A DNA stretch of 64,000 nucleotides from Tissierella praeacuta DSM 18095 (GCF_900128955.1 NZ_FQTY01000008.1:21868-85867), one strand, 5' to 3'; positions 1 to 10,676 are shown, counted from the first letter of the stretch. The notes: generated by a model from the sequence alone, not told the origin. Numbers and translations are program-made.

Positions 1-95
1 TCAACGGCTAGTGCATGACGTAATAAACTATCAGACTTATTATATTTCTTAAATAATAACAAAGCTTCTTCTCTCGTAGGTTTTTTATTTGTCAT
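1..95 (-). CDS. HD-domain (HDIG-type) hydrolase, N-terminal fragment
   Basis: The minus strand reads from an ATG at 95 to the window edge, giving about 31 codons that begin MTNKKPTREEALLLF and contain NKSDSLLRHALAVE. This resembles the opening of HDIG-family phosphohydrolases, in which the first metal-ligand His sits in an LxxHALAVE context. A purine-rich AAAGAGAG stretch lies upstream as a plausible ribosome binding site. The gene is cut by the window edge, so the HD motif itself is not visible; the family call is from memory of this N-terminus and is moderately sure. Confidence 0.6.
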   Translation of the reverse strand, partial: MTNKKPTREEALLLFKKYNKSDSLLRHALAV

Positions 96-235
96 TAAAT
101 CACTCTCTTTCTTTATTGCTTTACTACATGATAAAGTAAGGAAATCGAGATGTCAAGTATTTTAATTATTAAAATTTATGTTCATGTATTGGTTTTAAAT
201 TTATTGTAATTAGAATATTAGATGAAAAATTGGTA

Positions 236-264
236 TTGACATAAAATGACTTTGATAATACAAT
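236..264 (+). promoter_or_regulatory. Putative sigma-A promoter of the NSS transporter
   Basis: TTGACA at 236-241 is followed after 17 nt by TACAAT at 259-264, one mismatch from TATAAT. It lies about 60 nt before the transporter start. Confidence 0.55.
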
Positions 265-322
265 ATTTTTTATATTTATTTTCAGGCTCTTTAAAATTGA
301 TTATGCTTAGGAGGAATTTAAA

Positions 323-1702
323 ATGATAGACCCAAATAAAAAGAGAGAATCCTTTTCATCTGGATTAGCAATATTCTTCGCTACACTAGGATCTGCAGTT
401 GGCTTGGGAAACATATGGAAATTTCCATATCTTGTGGGAGAAAATGGTGGTGGAGCTTTTGTACTTATCTATTTAACATCTATATTATTAGTAGGTTTGC
501 CTGTAATAATATCAGAATTTTATATAGGAAGAAAAACTAAATCTAATGCTGTTGCTGCTTTTGCAAAACTTAAAGTAAGCCCTTTTTGGAATATTGTTGG
601 TTATATGGGAATAATAGCTGCATTATTTATAATGTTTTTTTATAGCAGTGTAGCTGGCTGGGTATATTCATATGTATTTAAAACAATAAAGGGAGAATTT
701 TTCAATCTAGGAAATCTTCCAATCGAAGATGCAACAGAAATAGTTATAAATAAGTTTTCAACTACTGTAAGTGGATCATATTCCCCTATTATTTGGCAGG
801 GAATTGTATTATTAGTGGTTTCTTTAATATTAATTGCAGGTGTAAAAAATGGCATAGAAAAAATTACAAAAACCCTTATGCCTATTTTGTTTATTCTTTT
901 AATTTTATGCTCAATAAGAGCCCTAACTCTAAAAGGAGCAAAGGAAGGTTTAAGTTTTCTGTTCAGTATTGATTTCTCGAAAATAAAACCCTCTGTTATT
1001 CTCGCTGCCCTAGGTTTAGCATTCTTCAAACTTTCTCTTGGCATGGGTACTATGATTACTTATGGAAGTTACTTTACAGATAATAATAATATGATTTATA
1101 CCTCTGCTAAGGTTGCATTATCAGATACATTAGTATCTGGATTAGCAGGTATAGCCATATTTCCAGTAGTTTTCACATTTGGATTAGCTCCAGATTCTGG
1201 CCCTGGTTTATTATTTAGTACTATTCCCTTAGTTTTTTCAAAGATACCATTTGGCAATATTCTACTTATTGCATTTTTTATATTAGCATCTATTGCAGCT
1301 ACTACAGCAATGATTTCAATGGTAGAAGTACCAGTTGCATTTATGTCTGAGGAATGGAATATTAAAAGAAAATATGCAGTAATAATTATATCTGGAATAA
1401 TATTTTCAGTAGGTGCATTAACTGTTCACCCCACCAGTATATTTGGAGAGTTTACTTTATTCAAAAAGAATTTCTTTGATTTATTTGACTTTATATCATC
1501 TAATATTATGCTGCCTATAGGGGGGCTTCTTATAGCAATTTTTGTTGGCTATTTTGCTAATAAAGATAGTATAATAGATGAACTTTCAAATGGGCATAAA
1601 TTAAGCAACCTAAGAATTATAAATATTTATTATTTTATTTTAAAATATATATCACCATTATTATTGTTAATTGTACTTCTAAATTCAATAGGAATTATCT
1701 AA
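323..1702 (+). CDS. Sodium-dependent transporter, neurotransmitter:sodium symporter (NSS/SNF) family
   Basis: A 459-aa integral membrane protein that should import an amino acid or related solute with Na+. The hallmark GSAVGLGNIWKFPY stretch at residues 23-36 (TM1, part of the Na+ and substrate site) is intact, followed by the EFYIGRK end of TM2. The length and about 11-12 hydrophobic segments match the bacterial NSS branch (TnaT/MhsT type). The start is fixed by an AGGAGG ribosome binding site about 9 nt upstream. The substrate cannot be told from sequence. It stands alone and converges with the YyaL-like gene only 13 nt away. Confidence 0.9.
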   Translation: MIDPNKKRESFSSGLAIFFATLGSAVGLGNIWKFPYLVGENGGGAFVLIYLTSILLVGLPVIISEFYIGRKTKSNAVAAFAKLKVSPFWNIVGYMGIIAALFIMFFYSSVAGWVYSYVFKTIKGEFFNLGNLPIEDATEIVINKFSTTVSGSYSPIIWQGIVLLVVSLILIAGVKNGIEKITKTLMPILFILLILCSIRALTLKGAKEGLSFLFSIDFSKIKPSVILAALGLAFFKLSLGMGTMITYGSYFTDNNNMIYTSAKVALSDTLVSGLAGIAIFPVVFTFGLAPDSGPGLLFSTIPLVFSKIPFGNILLIAFFILASIAATTAMISMVEVPVAFMSEEWNIKRKYAVIIISGIIFSVGALTVHPTSIFGEFTLFKKNFFDLFDFISSNIMLPIGGLLIAIFVGYFANKDSIIDELSNGHKLSNLRIINIYYFILKYISPLLLLIVLLNSIGII

Positions 1703-1715
1703 ATAAGTATCATTT

Positions 1716-3479
1716 TTATTTTTTCCCTAATGCAATTAATGAATATAGATGTGCAAGAGGATTATTATTTATATCTTCTCCAAAGGCATAAAGTATTTCT
1801 TTTGCCACCTTTTCATATTTTTCTTCTTTAGTTAATTTATATATTTTAAACAAACTCATTATTGCTAAAGAATTACCAGAGGGTATAGCACCGTCATATA
1901 TATCCTTTGGCCGCATTATTAGCTGTTCTGATATATTACTATAGAAAAATAATCCTCCTTCTCTATCATCACCAAATAGTTCCATCATATCTTCTAATAG
2001 CTTAATTCCTAAATCTAGATACTTATTTTCCTTTAGAGTTTCATATAATTGGAGTAATCCATATATAAAGAAAGAATAATCTTCTAAATATCCTGTATTA
2101 TAGGATTCTCCATTTATATGTGTAGATAGTAAATGACCATCTTTATCCATGGAGTTTTTGATAATAAAATCTGCTGATTTTTTTGCTATTTCACTATAAT
2201 TTTTATTATTAAATATTCTAGAAGCATATGCTAAACTAGCTATCATTAAACCATTCCATGAAGTTAATATCTTTTCATCCCTATGTGGCTTAACTCGCTT
2301 TTCCCTATATTCAAATAATATTTTATTAGCTTTATCCAGACTTAATTTATCCGACTCTGATATTTCTGATAAATCATATAATATTAGATTTGGATTGTTA
2401 GCACCTTCAAAATTGCCTTCTTCTGTAATGCCGTAGTATTTAGAATATAACTCTCCTAACTCTTTTCCTAAAACATTAAATACTTCATTATAATCGAAGA
2501 TATAAAACTTTCCTTCCTTACCTTCTGACTCAGCATCTAGTGCAGAATAAAATCCCCCTTCACTAGATAGCATATATCTTAATACAAATTCATATATTTT
2601 TTCAGCTACTTCTTTATATAAGGTTTTTTTTGTTATTTCATAGGTCTTTGTATAAACTATTCCCAATAATGCATTGTCATAAAGCATCTTTTCAAAATGA
2701 GGTATTAACCATTTTTCGTCTACTGAATATCTATAAAAACCATATCCTATATGATCAAAAATACCACCTTTATACATCTTCTCTAAAGTAATTTCTGCTA
2801 TCTCCAATGCTTCCTTATCATTGTTTTTACTACTATATTCTAAGAGAAACCAAATATATTGAGGCATAGGAAATTTGGGATAAGAACCAAATCCACCATT
2901 CTTATTATCAAATATTCTTTTTAGTCCATCTTTTGCCTTACTCTCTACTTTGTTTTTTATATTTCCTTTCTCATTTACTAAATATCTTTTCTTCACTTCA
3001 TTTAAAATATATTGAGATTCTTCTAATACTTTGTCTCTATCATATCTCCATAGTCTATTAATTTTTTCTAACAAATCAATTATTCCTGTCATCCTATTTT
3101 TCGTTGTCTTAGGAAAATAAGTTCCAAGAAAAAAAGGTTTCCCTTCTGGAGTTGCTAAAATATTAAGTGGCCATCCTCCAGATCCAGTCATAGCTTCAGA
3201 AAATGTCATATATACCTTATCTATATCTGGTCTTTCTTCTCTATCTACTTTAATTGGAAGAAAGTTTTTATTTAATATTTCTGCAACCTCAGCATCTTGA
3301 AAAGATTCCCTGTTCATTACATGACACCAATGGCAAGTACTATATCCTATAGATATAAATAAAGGTTTATTTTCAGTTCTAGCTTTTGTCAAAGCTTCTT
3401 CTCCCCAAGGATGCCAATCTACTGGATTATTTTTATGCTGTAGTAAATAGGGGGATTTTTCTTCAGATAATTTATTCAT
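1716..3479 (-). CDS. YyaL-like thioredoxin-domain protein (DUF255 / spermatogenesis-associated protein 20 family)
   Basis: A 587-aa protein with an N-terminal thioredoxin-like domain (about 1-165) opening with the family signature [10 protein letters not shown]...NPVDW and carrying a CHWC redox motif at residues 49-52, followed by an alpha/alpha toroid of the N-acylglucosamine-epimerase type (HFEKMLYDN is visible). The biochemical role of the family is unsettled. The open frame extends upstream to 3524, but I take the ATG at 3479 because it matches the family N-terminus and has AAAGGA about 9 nt upstream. It lies downstream of polC, separated from it by a terminator. Confidence 0.88.
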   Translation of the reverse strand: MNKLSEEKSPYLLQHKNNPVDWHPWGEEALTKARTENKPLFISIGYSTCHWCHVMNRESFQDAEVAEILNKNFLPIKVDREERPDIDKVYMTFSEAMTGSGGWPLNILATPEGKPFFLGTYFPKTTKNRMTGIIDLLEKINRLWRYDRDKVLEESQYILNEVKKRYLVNEKGNIKNKVESKAKDGLKRIFDNKNGGFGSYPKFPMPQYIWFLLEYSSKNNDKEALEIAEITLEKMYKGGIFDHIGYGFYRYSVDEKWLIPHFEKMLYDNALLGIVYTKTYEITKKTLYKEVAEKIYEFVLRYMLSSEGGFYSALDAESEGKEGKFYIFDYNEVFNVLGKELGELYSKYYGITEEGNFEGANNPNLILYDLSEISESDKLSLDKANKILFEYREKRVKPHRDEKILTSWNGLMIASLAYASRIFNNKNYSEIAKKSADFIIKNSMDKDGHLLSTHINGESYNTGYLEDYSFFIYGLLQLYETLKENKYLDLGIKLLEDMMELFGDDREGGLFFYSNISEQLIMRPKDIYDGAIPSGNSLAIMSLFKIYKLTKEEKYEKVAKEILYAFGEDINNNPLAHLYSLIALGKK

Positions 3480-3544
3480 AATATCACTATCCTTTAAGTT
3501 ATTATTATTAAATATTATACCCAATGATTACTCTGGATATTAAG

Positions 3545-3594
3545 ATAAAAAAATGCCCCTCCAAATATTAATTTTAGTTTAACATTTGGAGGGC
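3545..3594 (-). terminator. Rho-independent terminator of polC
   Basis: GCCCTCCAAAT and ATTTGGAGGGGC arms (3555-3566 with 3584-3594) form a stem which, read on the minus strand, is followed by a T-rich tract. It sits about 35 nt beyond the polC stop. Confidence 0.8.
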
Positions 3595-3628
3595 ACATCT
3601 TTTATATACTTGTGCAGAAGTACACAAA

Positions 3629-6600
3629 CTAAATTGCATCAAAAAAACTTATTTGATCACTTTCTGGAAGATCTCTTAAACAGTCAAATTTTTTAAGTGA
3701 ATCTATAGCCGCATTCCCTATTTTAGCACGTTTTCTTAAATCTTCTATGGAGCTAAAAGGTTCTTCCTGTGCTGACTTATATATTCCTTCTGCAGCCACA
3801 GTTCCCATTCCAGGTATACTGTTTATAGGTGGTCTCAAGGAATCTCCCTCTAGTAAAAATTTTGTTGCGTGAGATTTATATAAATCAATAGGCAAGAAAT
3901 TAATTCCTCTTTCGTACATTTCTAAAACCAATTCCAAATCATCATACATATCCTTATCCTTAGGCGCTGCATCATTCCCCAAAGATTCAATTTCTTTCAT
4001 TTTTTCCTTAACCTTTTCTTTCCCAAATATCATAAACTCTGCATCAAAGGCTTTTGCCCTAATTGAAAAATAAGCTGCATAATATGCCCTAGGTATATGT
4101 ACCTTAAACCATGCTATTCTAAATGCCATCATTACATAGGCTGCTGCATGAGCTTTAGGAAACATATACTTTATCTTTTTACATGAATTAATATACCATT
4201 CTGGCACATCAAACTCTCTCATTAAATTTTCATATTCTGCCCATTTAGGATCTTTTAAAGCCTTTCCCTTACGAACTGTTTCCATTATCTTGAAGGCAGT
4301 ATTTGGTGGCAAACCTTTTTTAATAAGATAAACCATAATATCATCTCTAGTACATACTGCCTCACTTATGCTTGTAATTATTTTTGAATCAATTAACTCC
4401 TTAGCATTTCCAAGCCATACATCTGTACCATGGGAAAGTCCAGATATACATATTAAGTCCATAAAAGTCTTTGGCATTGTATCTAAAAGCATTCCTCTTA
4501 CAAACCTAGTGCCAAATTCGGGAATACCAAAGGTTCCTACTTTGGAATTTATCTGTTCTGGTGTTACACCTAAAGCCTCCGTAGATGAAAATATTGACAT
4601 GGTCTTTTTATCATCCATAGGTATTTTTTGGGGATCTACTCCAGTAATATCTTGGAGCATTCTTATAACTGTTGGATCATCATGCCCTAATATATCTAAC
4701 TTTAGTAAATTCTCATCAATAGAGTGATAATCAAAATGAGTTGTTATAATATCTGAGTTTGTATCATCAGCAGGATGTTGAACTGGACAAAATTCAAAGA
4801 TTTCTCGTCCCTTTGGCACAACTATTATTCCCCCAGGGTGCTGCCCTGTAGTTCTTTTAATACCTGTACACCCTCTTGAAATTCGAAGAATTTCTGCTTT
4901 ATTTGCTGATATATTTTTCTCTTCAAAATACTTTTTAACATAGCCGAAGGCTGTTTTTTCTGCAATAGTACCTATGGTTCCAGCCTTAAAGGTTGTGCCC
5001 TTTCCAAAAATAACCTCCGTATATCTATGAGCCTTTGCCTGATATTCTCCTGAGAAGTTTAAATCTATATCTGGCTCTTTATCCCCATTAAAACCTAAGA
5101 AGGTTTCAAAAGGTATATCTATACCATCTTTAGTTAAGTTTTCCCCACAAACTGGACATAATTTATCAGGTAAGTCAAATCCAAGCTTATAACCATAGTC
5201 TGCAAAATCTGAATGCTTACATTTTGTGCATCTATAATGAGGTGGTAAAGCATTTACTTCTGTTATACCAGTCATATATGCTACAACAGAAGAACCGACG
5301 GATCCCCTAGATCCTACAAGATAACCATCCTCATTTGATTTCCATACCAGCTTTTGTGCGATAATATACATTACTGAGAATCCATTCTTTATAATGGAGT
5401 CCAACTCCCTATCAAGCCTCTCTTGAACAATCTCAGGTAATGGATTTCCATAGAGCTCATGAGCTTTCCCATAAGTAATATCTCGAATAGTCTGTTCACA
5501 GCCTTCTATATGTGGTGTAGCCTTTTCTGATGAAATGGGACTAATTTGTTCACACATATCAGAAATCATATTAGTATTTGTAATCACAACTTCATAAGCC
5601 TTTTCCCTTCCCAAGTATGAAAACTCCTGAAGCATTTCCTCTGTAGTCTTTAAATATAAAGGAGCTTGATTGTCTGCATCTTTATATCCTTGACCTGTTT
5701 CCAATATACGTCTATATATCTCATCCTCAGGATCTAAGAAATGAACATCTCCAGTAGCAACTACAGGTTTATTTAGTTTTTCTCCAAGCCCTACAATCTT
5801 TCTATTAATTCCTTTTAAGCTTTCTATATTTTCCACTTGTCCATTTCTTATTAAATAATCATTATTTCCTAAAGGCTGAATTTCTAAATAGTCATATTCT
5901 TTTGCGATTGATTCAATTTCTTCCTCGGGCTTTCCTAAAAGTATTGATTGATAAAGTTCTCCTTCACTACATGCACTTCCAAGGATTAATCCCTCTGAAT
6001 ATTTTCTATATAAGCTCTTTAAAATACGTGGTCTTTTATAAAAGTAATCTAAATGAGAATAGGATACAAGTTTGTACAAATTCTTTAAACCAATATAATT
6101 CTTTGCAAGTATTATAGCATGATAGGTTTTAAGCTTTTTATACTCTTCCTTCTTAGATTCCTCACTAGAAGCACATATATCTATGTCTTCAAGGGTTTCA
6201 GCTCCTAACTCCTTTAGTCTTTCAATCATAATGTTAAAGACCTTTACAGTAGTATCCACGTCATCTAAGGCTCTATGAGCGACTTCTACCTTTATCCCAA
6301 GATTTTTAGCTATTCTTCCCAATTTATAGCTTTTAAAATCAGGAAAGATTTCTCGAGCTAAGGACAAAGTATCCACATATGTAAAGTCAAATTCATAGCC
6401 CAATATCTTTGCATTATGTCTTAAAAAATTTATATCAAAGTCAGCATTATGTGCAACTAAAACACTATCATTAATAAAATCTAACATCTTAGGAAAAATC
6501 TTATCTATAGTTTCTGCATTTCTGACCATATCATCAGTTATGTTAGTAATTTCTACAACTCTTTGAGGAATAGGTTTTTCAGGATTTACAAATGTGCTGA

Positions 6601-7966
6601 ACTTGTCTATTACTTCACCATCCTTAAGTTTCATAATTCCTATTTCAGTAATTTTTTCTGTCACCGGTGAAAAACCTGTAGTCTCCAAATCAAGTACACA
6701 ATATGTAGTATCAATCCCCTGTCCCTTAGATTTTGTTACAGATGGCTTTTTATCTGGTACCAAATAAGCCTCTACTCCATATATAACTTTCATATCTGGA
6801 TTATTTCTTCCTAAAAGCTTATGAGCTTCAGGAAAAGCCTGTACAACTCCATGATCAGTTATGGCAATGGATTTCATCCCCCAGCTCATAGCTCTATTAA
6901 TTAAATCAGTAGCACTTGTCATAGCATCCATCTGGCTCATTTGTGTATGCATATGAAGTTCTACCCTCTTTAATTCAGCATTATCATCTCTTTTAACCCT
7001 CTTTATTCCTTCTGTTTCTATTATAGTATTAGCAATAATCTCAACTTCTCCAGAAAACTTGCTGTAAGCTGCATTTCCAGAAAGTCTGACACCTTTAGCA
7101 TTTTTAATCTTATCTAATACCCCTATATCTTCACCTTTTATAAAGGACTTACATGTTATGGAACTTGAACCATCATATAAGTCAAAAGAAACTAAAATTT
7201 TCCCACTTTTCAACTCTCTAGATTCTATATTAGATATTTCACCTTCTATTGCCACCTTACCTTCATATGGCGTAATATCAGTAATTTTTGTTATAGAATC
7301 TTTAATTTTAGAGCTTCTACCTAATATTAGGAAAGGATCATTCTTTTTGTTATTAGTTTCTGCTTTCACGTCTTGGTTTCTTAAAATTTCCTTGGGAGAT
7401 TTAGAAATATTATTATTTTGCTGAATAGCAGCTTCTTTTTGTATTAACATAATTTCTTTTGAATATACATCTTCTTGTAGCTTTTTTAACTTTTCATTAC
7501 ATACCTTATCAATAAAATTTATTTCATACTCTGTATTGTAAAGGCTTTTTATAGCCTTATTGATTTCTTTATCATAACCCATAGATATTAAAATCCCTGA
7601 TGCTGGAATTTCAAAATTAAAATTAATAATATTTTCAAATACTTCAAATTCACAATTGTTTATAATTGCCTTTAAAACAGGATATTTATCTGACATCACA
7701 CATATAATATCTCTTAATTCTTCCTCTCTAGGTATTTTATCAATTTCTTCAGCATACTCTACAATAATTTTAGAATCATTTAATGAAAATCTTTCCTTTA
7801 TAAACTTATTAAGTTCTTCAATTTCTCTAATTTGAATAAATTTATCAGTTCTAATTTTCATCTCCAATATCTTCTCATTTTTTCTTAAAACTACACCTTC
7901 TACTATTGCAGTGTTTATATTTCCCTTTATTTCATAATCATTAAAAATTTCATTTATTCTTTTCAT
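3629..7966 (-). CDS. polC: DNA polymerase III alpha subunit, Gram-positive PolC type
   Basis: The replicative DNA polymerase with built-in 3'-5' proofreading, 1445 aa, the usual length for PolC. Visible in order: N-terminal and OB-type domains (about 1-320), a PHP domain starting near 335 (ELHMHTQMS), an inserted DEDD exonuclease from about 420 (VLDLETTG, then HNADFD and HRALDD), a zinc finger at about 910-942 (CTKC...CPVC), and the polymerase core with catalytic aspartates in PDIDLNFSGE near 967. The start ATG at 7966 has an AGGGAA-type site. It is transcribed alone, with its own terminator. In many Firmicutes polC follows proS/rseP; here uvsE lies upstream. Confidence 0.97.
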   Translation of the reverse strand: MKRINEIFNDYEIKGNINTAIVEGVVLRKNEKILEMKIRTDKFIQIREIEELNKFIKERFSLNDSKIIVEYAEEIDKIPREEELRDIICVMSDKYPVLKAIINNCEFEVFENIINFNFEIPASGILISMGYDKEINKAIKSLYNTEYEINFIDKVCNEKLKKLQEDVYSKEIMLIQKEAAIQQNNNISKSPKEILRNQDVKAETNNKKNDPFLILGRSSKIKDSITKITDITPYEGKVAIEGEISNIESRELKSGKILVSFDLYDGSSSITCKSFIKGEDIGVLDKIKNAKGVRLSGNAAYSKFSGEVEIIANTIIETEGIKRVKRDDNAELKRVELHMHTQMSQMDAMTSATDLINRAMSWGMKSIAITDHGVVQAFPEAHKLLGRNNPDMKVIYGVEAYLVPDKKPSVTKSKGQGIDTTYCVLDLETTGFSPVTEKITEIGIMKLKDGEVIDKFSTFVNPEKPIPQRVVEITNITDDMVRNAETIDKIFPKMLDFINDSVLVAHNADFDINFLRHNAKILGYEFDFTYVDTLSLAREIFPDFKSYKLGRIAKNLGIKVEVAHRALDDVDTTVKVFNIMIERLKELGAETLEDIDICASSEESKKEEYKKLKTYHAIILAKNYIGLKNLYKLVSYSHLDYFYKRPRILKSLYRKYSEGLILGSACSEGELYQSILLGKPEEEIESIAKEYDYLEIQPLGNNDYLIRNGQVENIESLKGINRKIVGLGEKLNKPVVATGDVHFLDPEDEIYRRILETGQGYKDADNQAPLYLKTTEEMLQEFSYLGREKAYEVVITNTNMISDMCEQISPISSEKATPHIEGCEQTIRDITYGKAHELYGNPLPEIVQERLDRELDSIIKNGFSVMYIIAQKLVWKSNEDGYLVGSRGSVGSSVVAYMTGITEVNALPPHYRCTKCKHSDFADYGYKLGFDLPDKLCPVCGENLTKDGIDIPFETFLGFNGDKEPDIDLNFSGEYQAKAHRYTEVIFGKGTTFKAGTIGTIAEKTAFGYVKKYFEEKNISANKAEILRISRGCTGIKRTTGQHPGGIIVVPKGREIFEFCPVQHPADDTNSDIITTHFDYHSIDENLLKLDILGHDDPTVIRMLQDITGVDPQKIPMDDKKTMSIFSSTEALGVTPEQINSKVGTFGIPEFGTRFVRGMLLDTMPKTFMDLICISGLSHGTDVWLGNAKELIDSKIITSISEAVCTRDDIMVYLIKKGLPPNTAFKIMETVRKGKALKDPKWAEYENLMREFDVPEWYINSCKKIKYMFPKAHAAAYVMMAFRIAWFKVHIPRAYYAAYFSIRAKAFDAEFMIFGKEKVKEKMKEIESLGNDAAPKDKDMYDDLELVLEMYERGINFLPIDLYKSHATKFLLEGDSLRPPINSIPGMGTVAAEGIYKSAQEEPFSSIEDLRKRAKIGNAAIDSLKKFDCLRDLPESDQISFFDAI

Positions 7967-8095
7967 TCTATTCCCTAACCTTCTTGTAAATATTTCAACA
8001 TTATACCATTATACAAGATATACTTATAATTTTAAAGTCGAGATAATTAACAATTATCCAACTAAGTTCTCAATAAAATATATCTCGAAAATACA

Positions 8096-9349
8096 TTATA
8101 AATAAAAATAATAAGAATTTAAAAGATAATATTCTTCATATTTAAAAGCCAATTTCCCTAAAAATTTTTTTAATGAATCCTTAGGTTTTTTACCTTCCTC
8201 GTAACTTTTTAATAATTTTATAAATTTGCTTTTTTCATCCTCTGTGGCAGTTGATTTGAAATATCCCCAGATATGAAGGACAGCATTAACTGTACTACCT
8301 ATAGTTTCTTCAATATTTAGAGCTTCCTCTATTAATTTATAAAATTCAATTACGGGATACTCATTTTTATTTTTTAGTATCTCACGAATTTTATTATAAT
8401 GTAAATGAGAGTGCTCTAATATATTATACTTATATTTACTCCATTCCACCTCAAGAGCTTTTATTTTTTTACTTTTTGAAATACTGTTAATGCATTTTAC
8501 TGCTGAAAGATTTTTATCTTTAACTTCAAGCATTATATCTATATTATCATCTATTTTTCCAACAAAATTCATAAACTGTTCTATTTCTATAGTATTTGAA
8601 TGTGCACCTGATCTTTTGCCTTTATCCTGCTGTGAATAGTGAATTTTTTGAGGTCCATCTTCTTTTTCCCAAGTTTCCTTACATTGCCTTATCCAATATT
8701 GATCATCCTTTGAGATATCACATGGCAATACTTCATTATGAAGATTATCAAATACAACAGGAATATTTAAAGTCCTCCCTATTTCTAAAGCTTCTCCTAT
8801 GTTATAAGACTTATGGTCATTTTCAATTACTAATCTTTCTTTAATTTCTTGAGCAAGTAATTGAAAGTTTGAAATAAAGTTTTTTATAGCTTTCTCCTTA
8901 TTATTATAAACTCCTCCTATATGAAGTATGATTTTACTTTTTCTGTCCATACCTAAACTGTCTAATATCCTATTATGATAATTCAAATCTTGAATTGCTC
9001 TTAAAACTACATCTTCATTGGGAGAATTTAGTACAGTATATTGTCCCGGATGCATGGAAACTCTCATATCTGCTTCTCTTATTTTAGATCCAATTGAAGA
9101 TATCTGTGAAGAAAAGACTTCCCACCAAGGTATATTATTTACTGAACTTGAACCAAGGGGAATCAAATCAGAGCTTATTCTAAAAAGTTTTATATTATTC
9201 TCAATATTATAATCTATAATATTATTTAATGATTTTAAATTATACTCTATGATTTCTAAGAGTTTTTTTTCATTAGAATTTTTAACCATGCAACTTTTAA
9301 AATTTGTTTCTAAAACTCCTACTGTTAAACATGCATATCCTATTCTCAT
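8096..9349 (-). CDS. uvsE: UV DNA damage endonuclease UvsE with a C-terminal extension
   Basis: A TIM-barrel endonuclease that nicks 5' to UV photoproducts and other lesions. The N-terminus MRIGYACLTVG and the motifs RISSDLIPLGSS, MHPGQYTVLNSP, HIGGVYNNK, VIENDHK and VFDNLHNE carry the metal ligands of the family. At 417 aa it is about 90-100 residues longer than Bacillus-type UvsE. The added C-terminal part (about 320-417) contains NAVLHIWGYFK followed by a DEKSKF...YEEGK pattern that resembles the DUF1722/YbgA domain. The start has GGAGAA upstream. The nuclease call is sure; the extension identity is inference. Confidence 0.93.
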   Translation of the reverse strand: MRIGYACLTVGVLETNFKSCMVKNSNEKKLLEIIEYNLKSLNNIIDYNIENNIKLFRISSDLIPLGSSSVNNIPWWEVFSSQISSIGSKIREADMRVSMHPGQYTVLNSPNEDVVLRAIQDLNYHNRILDSLGMDRKSKIILHIGGVYNNKEKAIKNFISNFQLLAQEIKERLVIENDHKSYNIGEALEIGRTLNIPVVFDNLHNEVLPCDISKDDQYWIRQCKETWEKEDGPQKIHYSQQDKGKRSGAHSNTIEIEQFMNFVGKIDDNIDIMLEVKDKNLSAVKCINSISKSKKIKALEVEWSKYKYNILEHSHLHYNKIREILKNKNEYPVIEFYKLIEEALNIEETIGSTVNAVLHIWGYFKSTATEDEKSKFIKLLKSYEEGKKPKDSLKKFLGKLAFKYEEYYLLNSYYFYL

Positions 9350-9548
9350 ATTTTTTCTCCTTGAATTTTTATAATTATCATTTTATATAAATATATTTTT
9401 ATTATCTATGTTTATAATAAATTTATTTTCTATCAACATTCCTATCCTTTAATAATTAAATTTATTATATAGAAATAATAGCTATCCTTCACATTTAATA
9501 ATATTGAACATATAATGAATTAAATTTAAATGCAAAGGAGTATTATTT

Positions 9549-10220
9549 ATGTCGAATAATATTAATCTCAATGATTCTAAATACTTTCAAGAATACAATA
9601 ATCCCAAATATCCTAATATAAACAACTGTCCTACTGCATCTTGTATGTGCTATAAACCTTGTAACTTACCTAACCCGTCAATATATAAGCCATCTATCGA
9701 ATACCAAGTTAGTGTACCTATTAACTTAGCAAAATCTTTAGAAGGAAAATATTTCGTAGGTTATGCAGATAATCTTTCGTTTGGAAAAGGTACAAGTGCT
9801 TGGGCTAGACTATTTAATCCCCCTAATTCAGGAGTAAATTTGCATGTAACCGTATGGACTGTAGCTGATATTTCTGAATCACCATTTAGGGCACAAATTT
9901 GGTTTAATGCAATTCCTCCAGGAATGCCTCTTGAATCTCCTCTTGTTACTCCAGCAAATTTGGCATTTTGTCCACCTACAAGTCCAAAGGTTAAATTGCA
10001 ATATGCAATAAATGTTTCTGGAGATCCAGTTGGTGGTATAAAGGCTTTTGTTAGAAGAGGACAACCTGAGACAACTGTTGTAGATGATGAACAAGGAAAA
10101 TTTATTTTCCCTCCTGGCGGCTCTTTTTTAGTATTTTTATCTAATCCAGAAACACCTGAAGTAGAAGCTAGTGGAAGAATTGCTTTTGGCTGGTGGGAAG
10201 AACCAATCTGTAACGGTTAA
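9549..10220 (+). CDS. DUF6143-like protein of unknown function
   Basis: A 223-aa soluble protein. The first 50 residues are Asn/Pro/Cys-rich (NNCPTASCMCYKPC). The rest looks like a beta-rich domain with GKYFVGYADNLSFG, SAWARLFNPPNSGVNLHV, PFRAQIWFN and a C-terminal SGRIAFGWWEEP. I associate this pattern with DUF6143, small clostridial and bacillary proteins of unknown function; that name is from memory and only moderately sure. No signal peptide is visible. A strong AAAGGAG site precedes the ATG and a good terminator follows, so it is a free-standing monocistronic gene. Confidence 0.7.
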   Translation: MSNNINLNDSKYFQEYNNPKYPNINNCPTASCMCYKPCNLPNPSIYKPSIEYQVSVPINLAKSLEGKYFVGYADNLSFGKGTSAWARLFNPPNSGVNLHVTVWTVADISESPFRAQIWFNAIPPGMPLESPLVTPANLAFCPPTSPKVKLQYAINVSGDPVGGIKAFVRRGQPETTVVDDEQGKFIFPPGGSFLVFLSNPETPEVEASGRIAFGWWEEPICNG

Positions 10221-10248
10221 TAATAAAACGGATTCAAAATATTAAAAT

Positions 10249-10298
10249 GGGACTCTCTCAAAGGTGATTAAATATATCACTCTTGAAAGTCCCTTTTT
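10249..10298 (+). terminator. Terminator of the DUF6143-like gene
   Basis: GGGACT...AGTCCC arms with inner GTGAT/ATCAC pairing, followed by TTTTT, 28 nt after the stop codon. Confidence 0.85.
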
Positions 10299-10388
10299 AT
10301 TCCTCTTATATTTTGCATTATAAACAATCTCTCCTTTATTATTATTTAAAATTTAATATAATATATTGCACATTTATCTAAGAATAAG

Positions 10389-10484
10389 TCATATAATATG
10401 TTTTTCTAATACTTCTAGAATAATATTTGCAAAACTTTCAGATGCTCCCCAATCAAAAGTAATTAATCCCTTTCCTCCACCACC
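10389..10484 (-). pseudogene. Coding-like remnant, C-terminal end of an unidentified protein
   Basis: Between the terminator and perR the minus strand holds about 32 open codons preceded directly by an in-frame TAG. They contain GLITFDWGASESFA and VLEKHI before a TGA at 10389. There is no start codon or ribosome binding site in frame. It reads like the 3' end of a decayed gene; I cannot name the family. Confidence 0.3.
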
Positions 10485-10642
10485 CTAATGTAATACATAC
10501 TAAACTTCATTATGTTTTCATTTTATCATAAAGAAATAATTTATGTATTAATATAATATAAAGAATTAAATTAATCTATTTCGTTGTCTAATCTTAGTCA
10601 AAAGAAAATCTAATCAATATTTTTGTCTTAAAAAATAATATG

Positions 10643-10671
10643 TTGACAAATTATGGAACTCCTATTATAAT
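10643..10671 (+). promoter_or_regulatory. Consensus sigma-A promoter of perR-rbr
   Basis: TTGACA (10643-10648), a 17-nt spacer and TATAAT (10666-10671): a perfect match to the vegetative consensus, directly upstream of the Per box. Confidence 0.85.
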
Positions 10672-10676
10672 TATAT

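Noticed and set aside
640..1044. 134-codon minus-strand frame inside the NSS transporter gene
   Set aside because: Entirely within a conserved gene and without a start signal.
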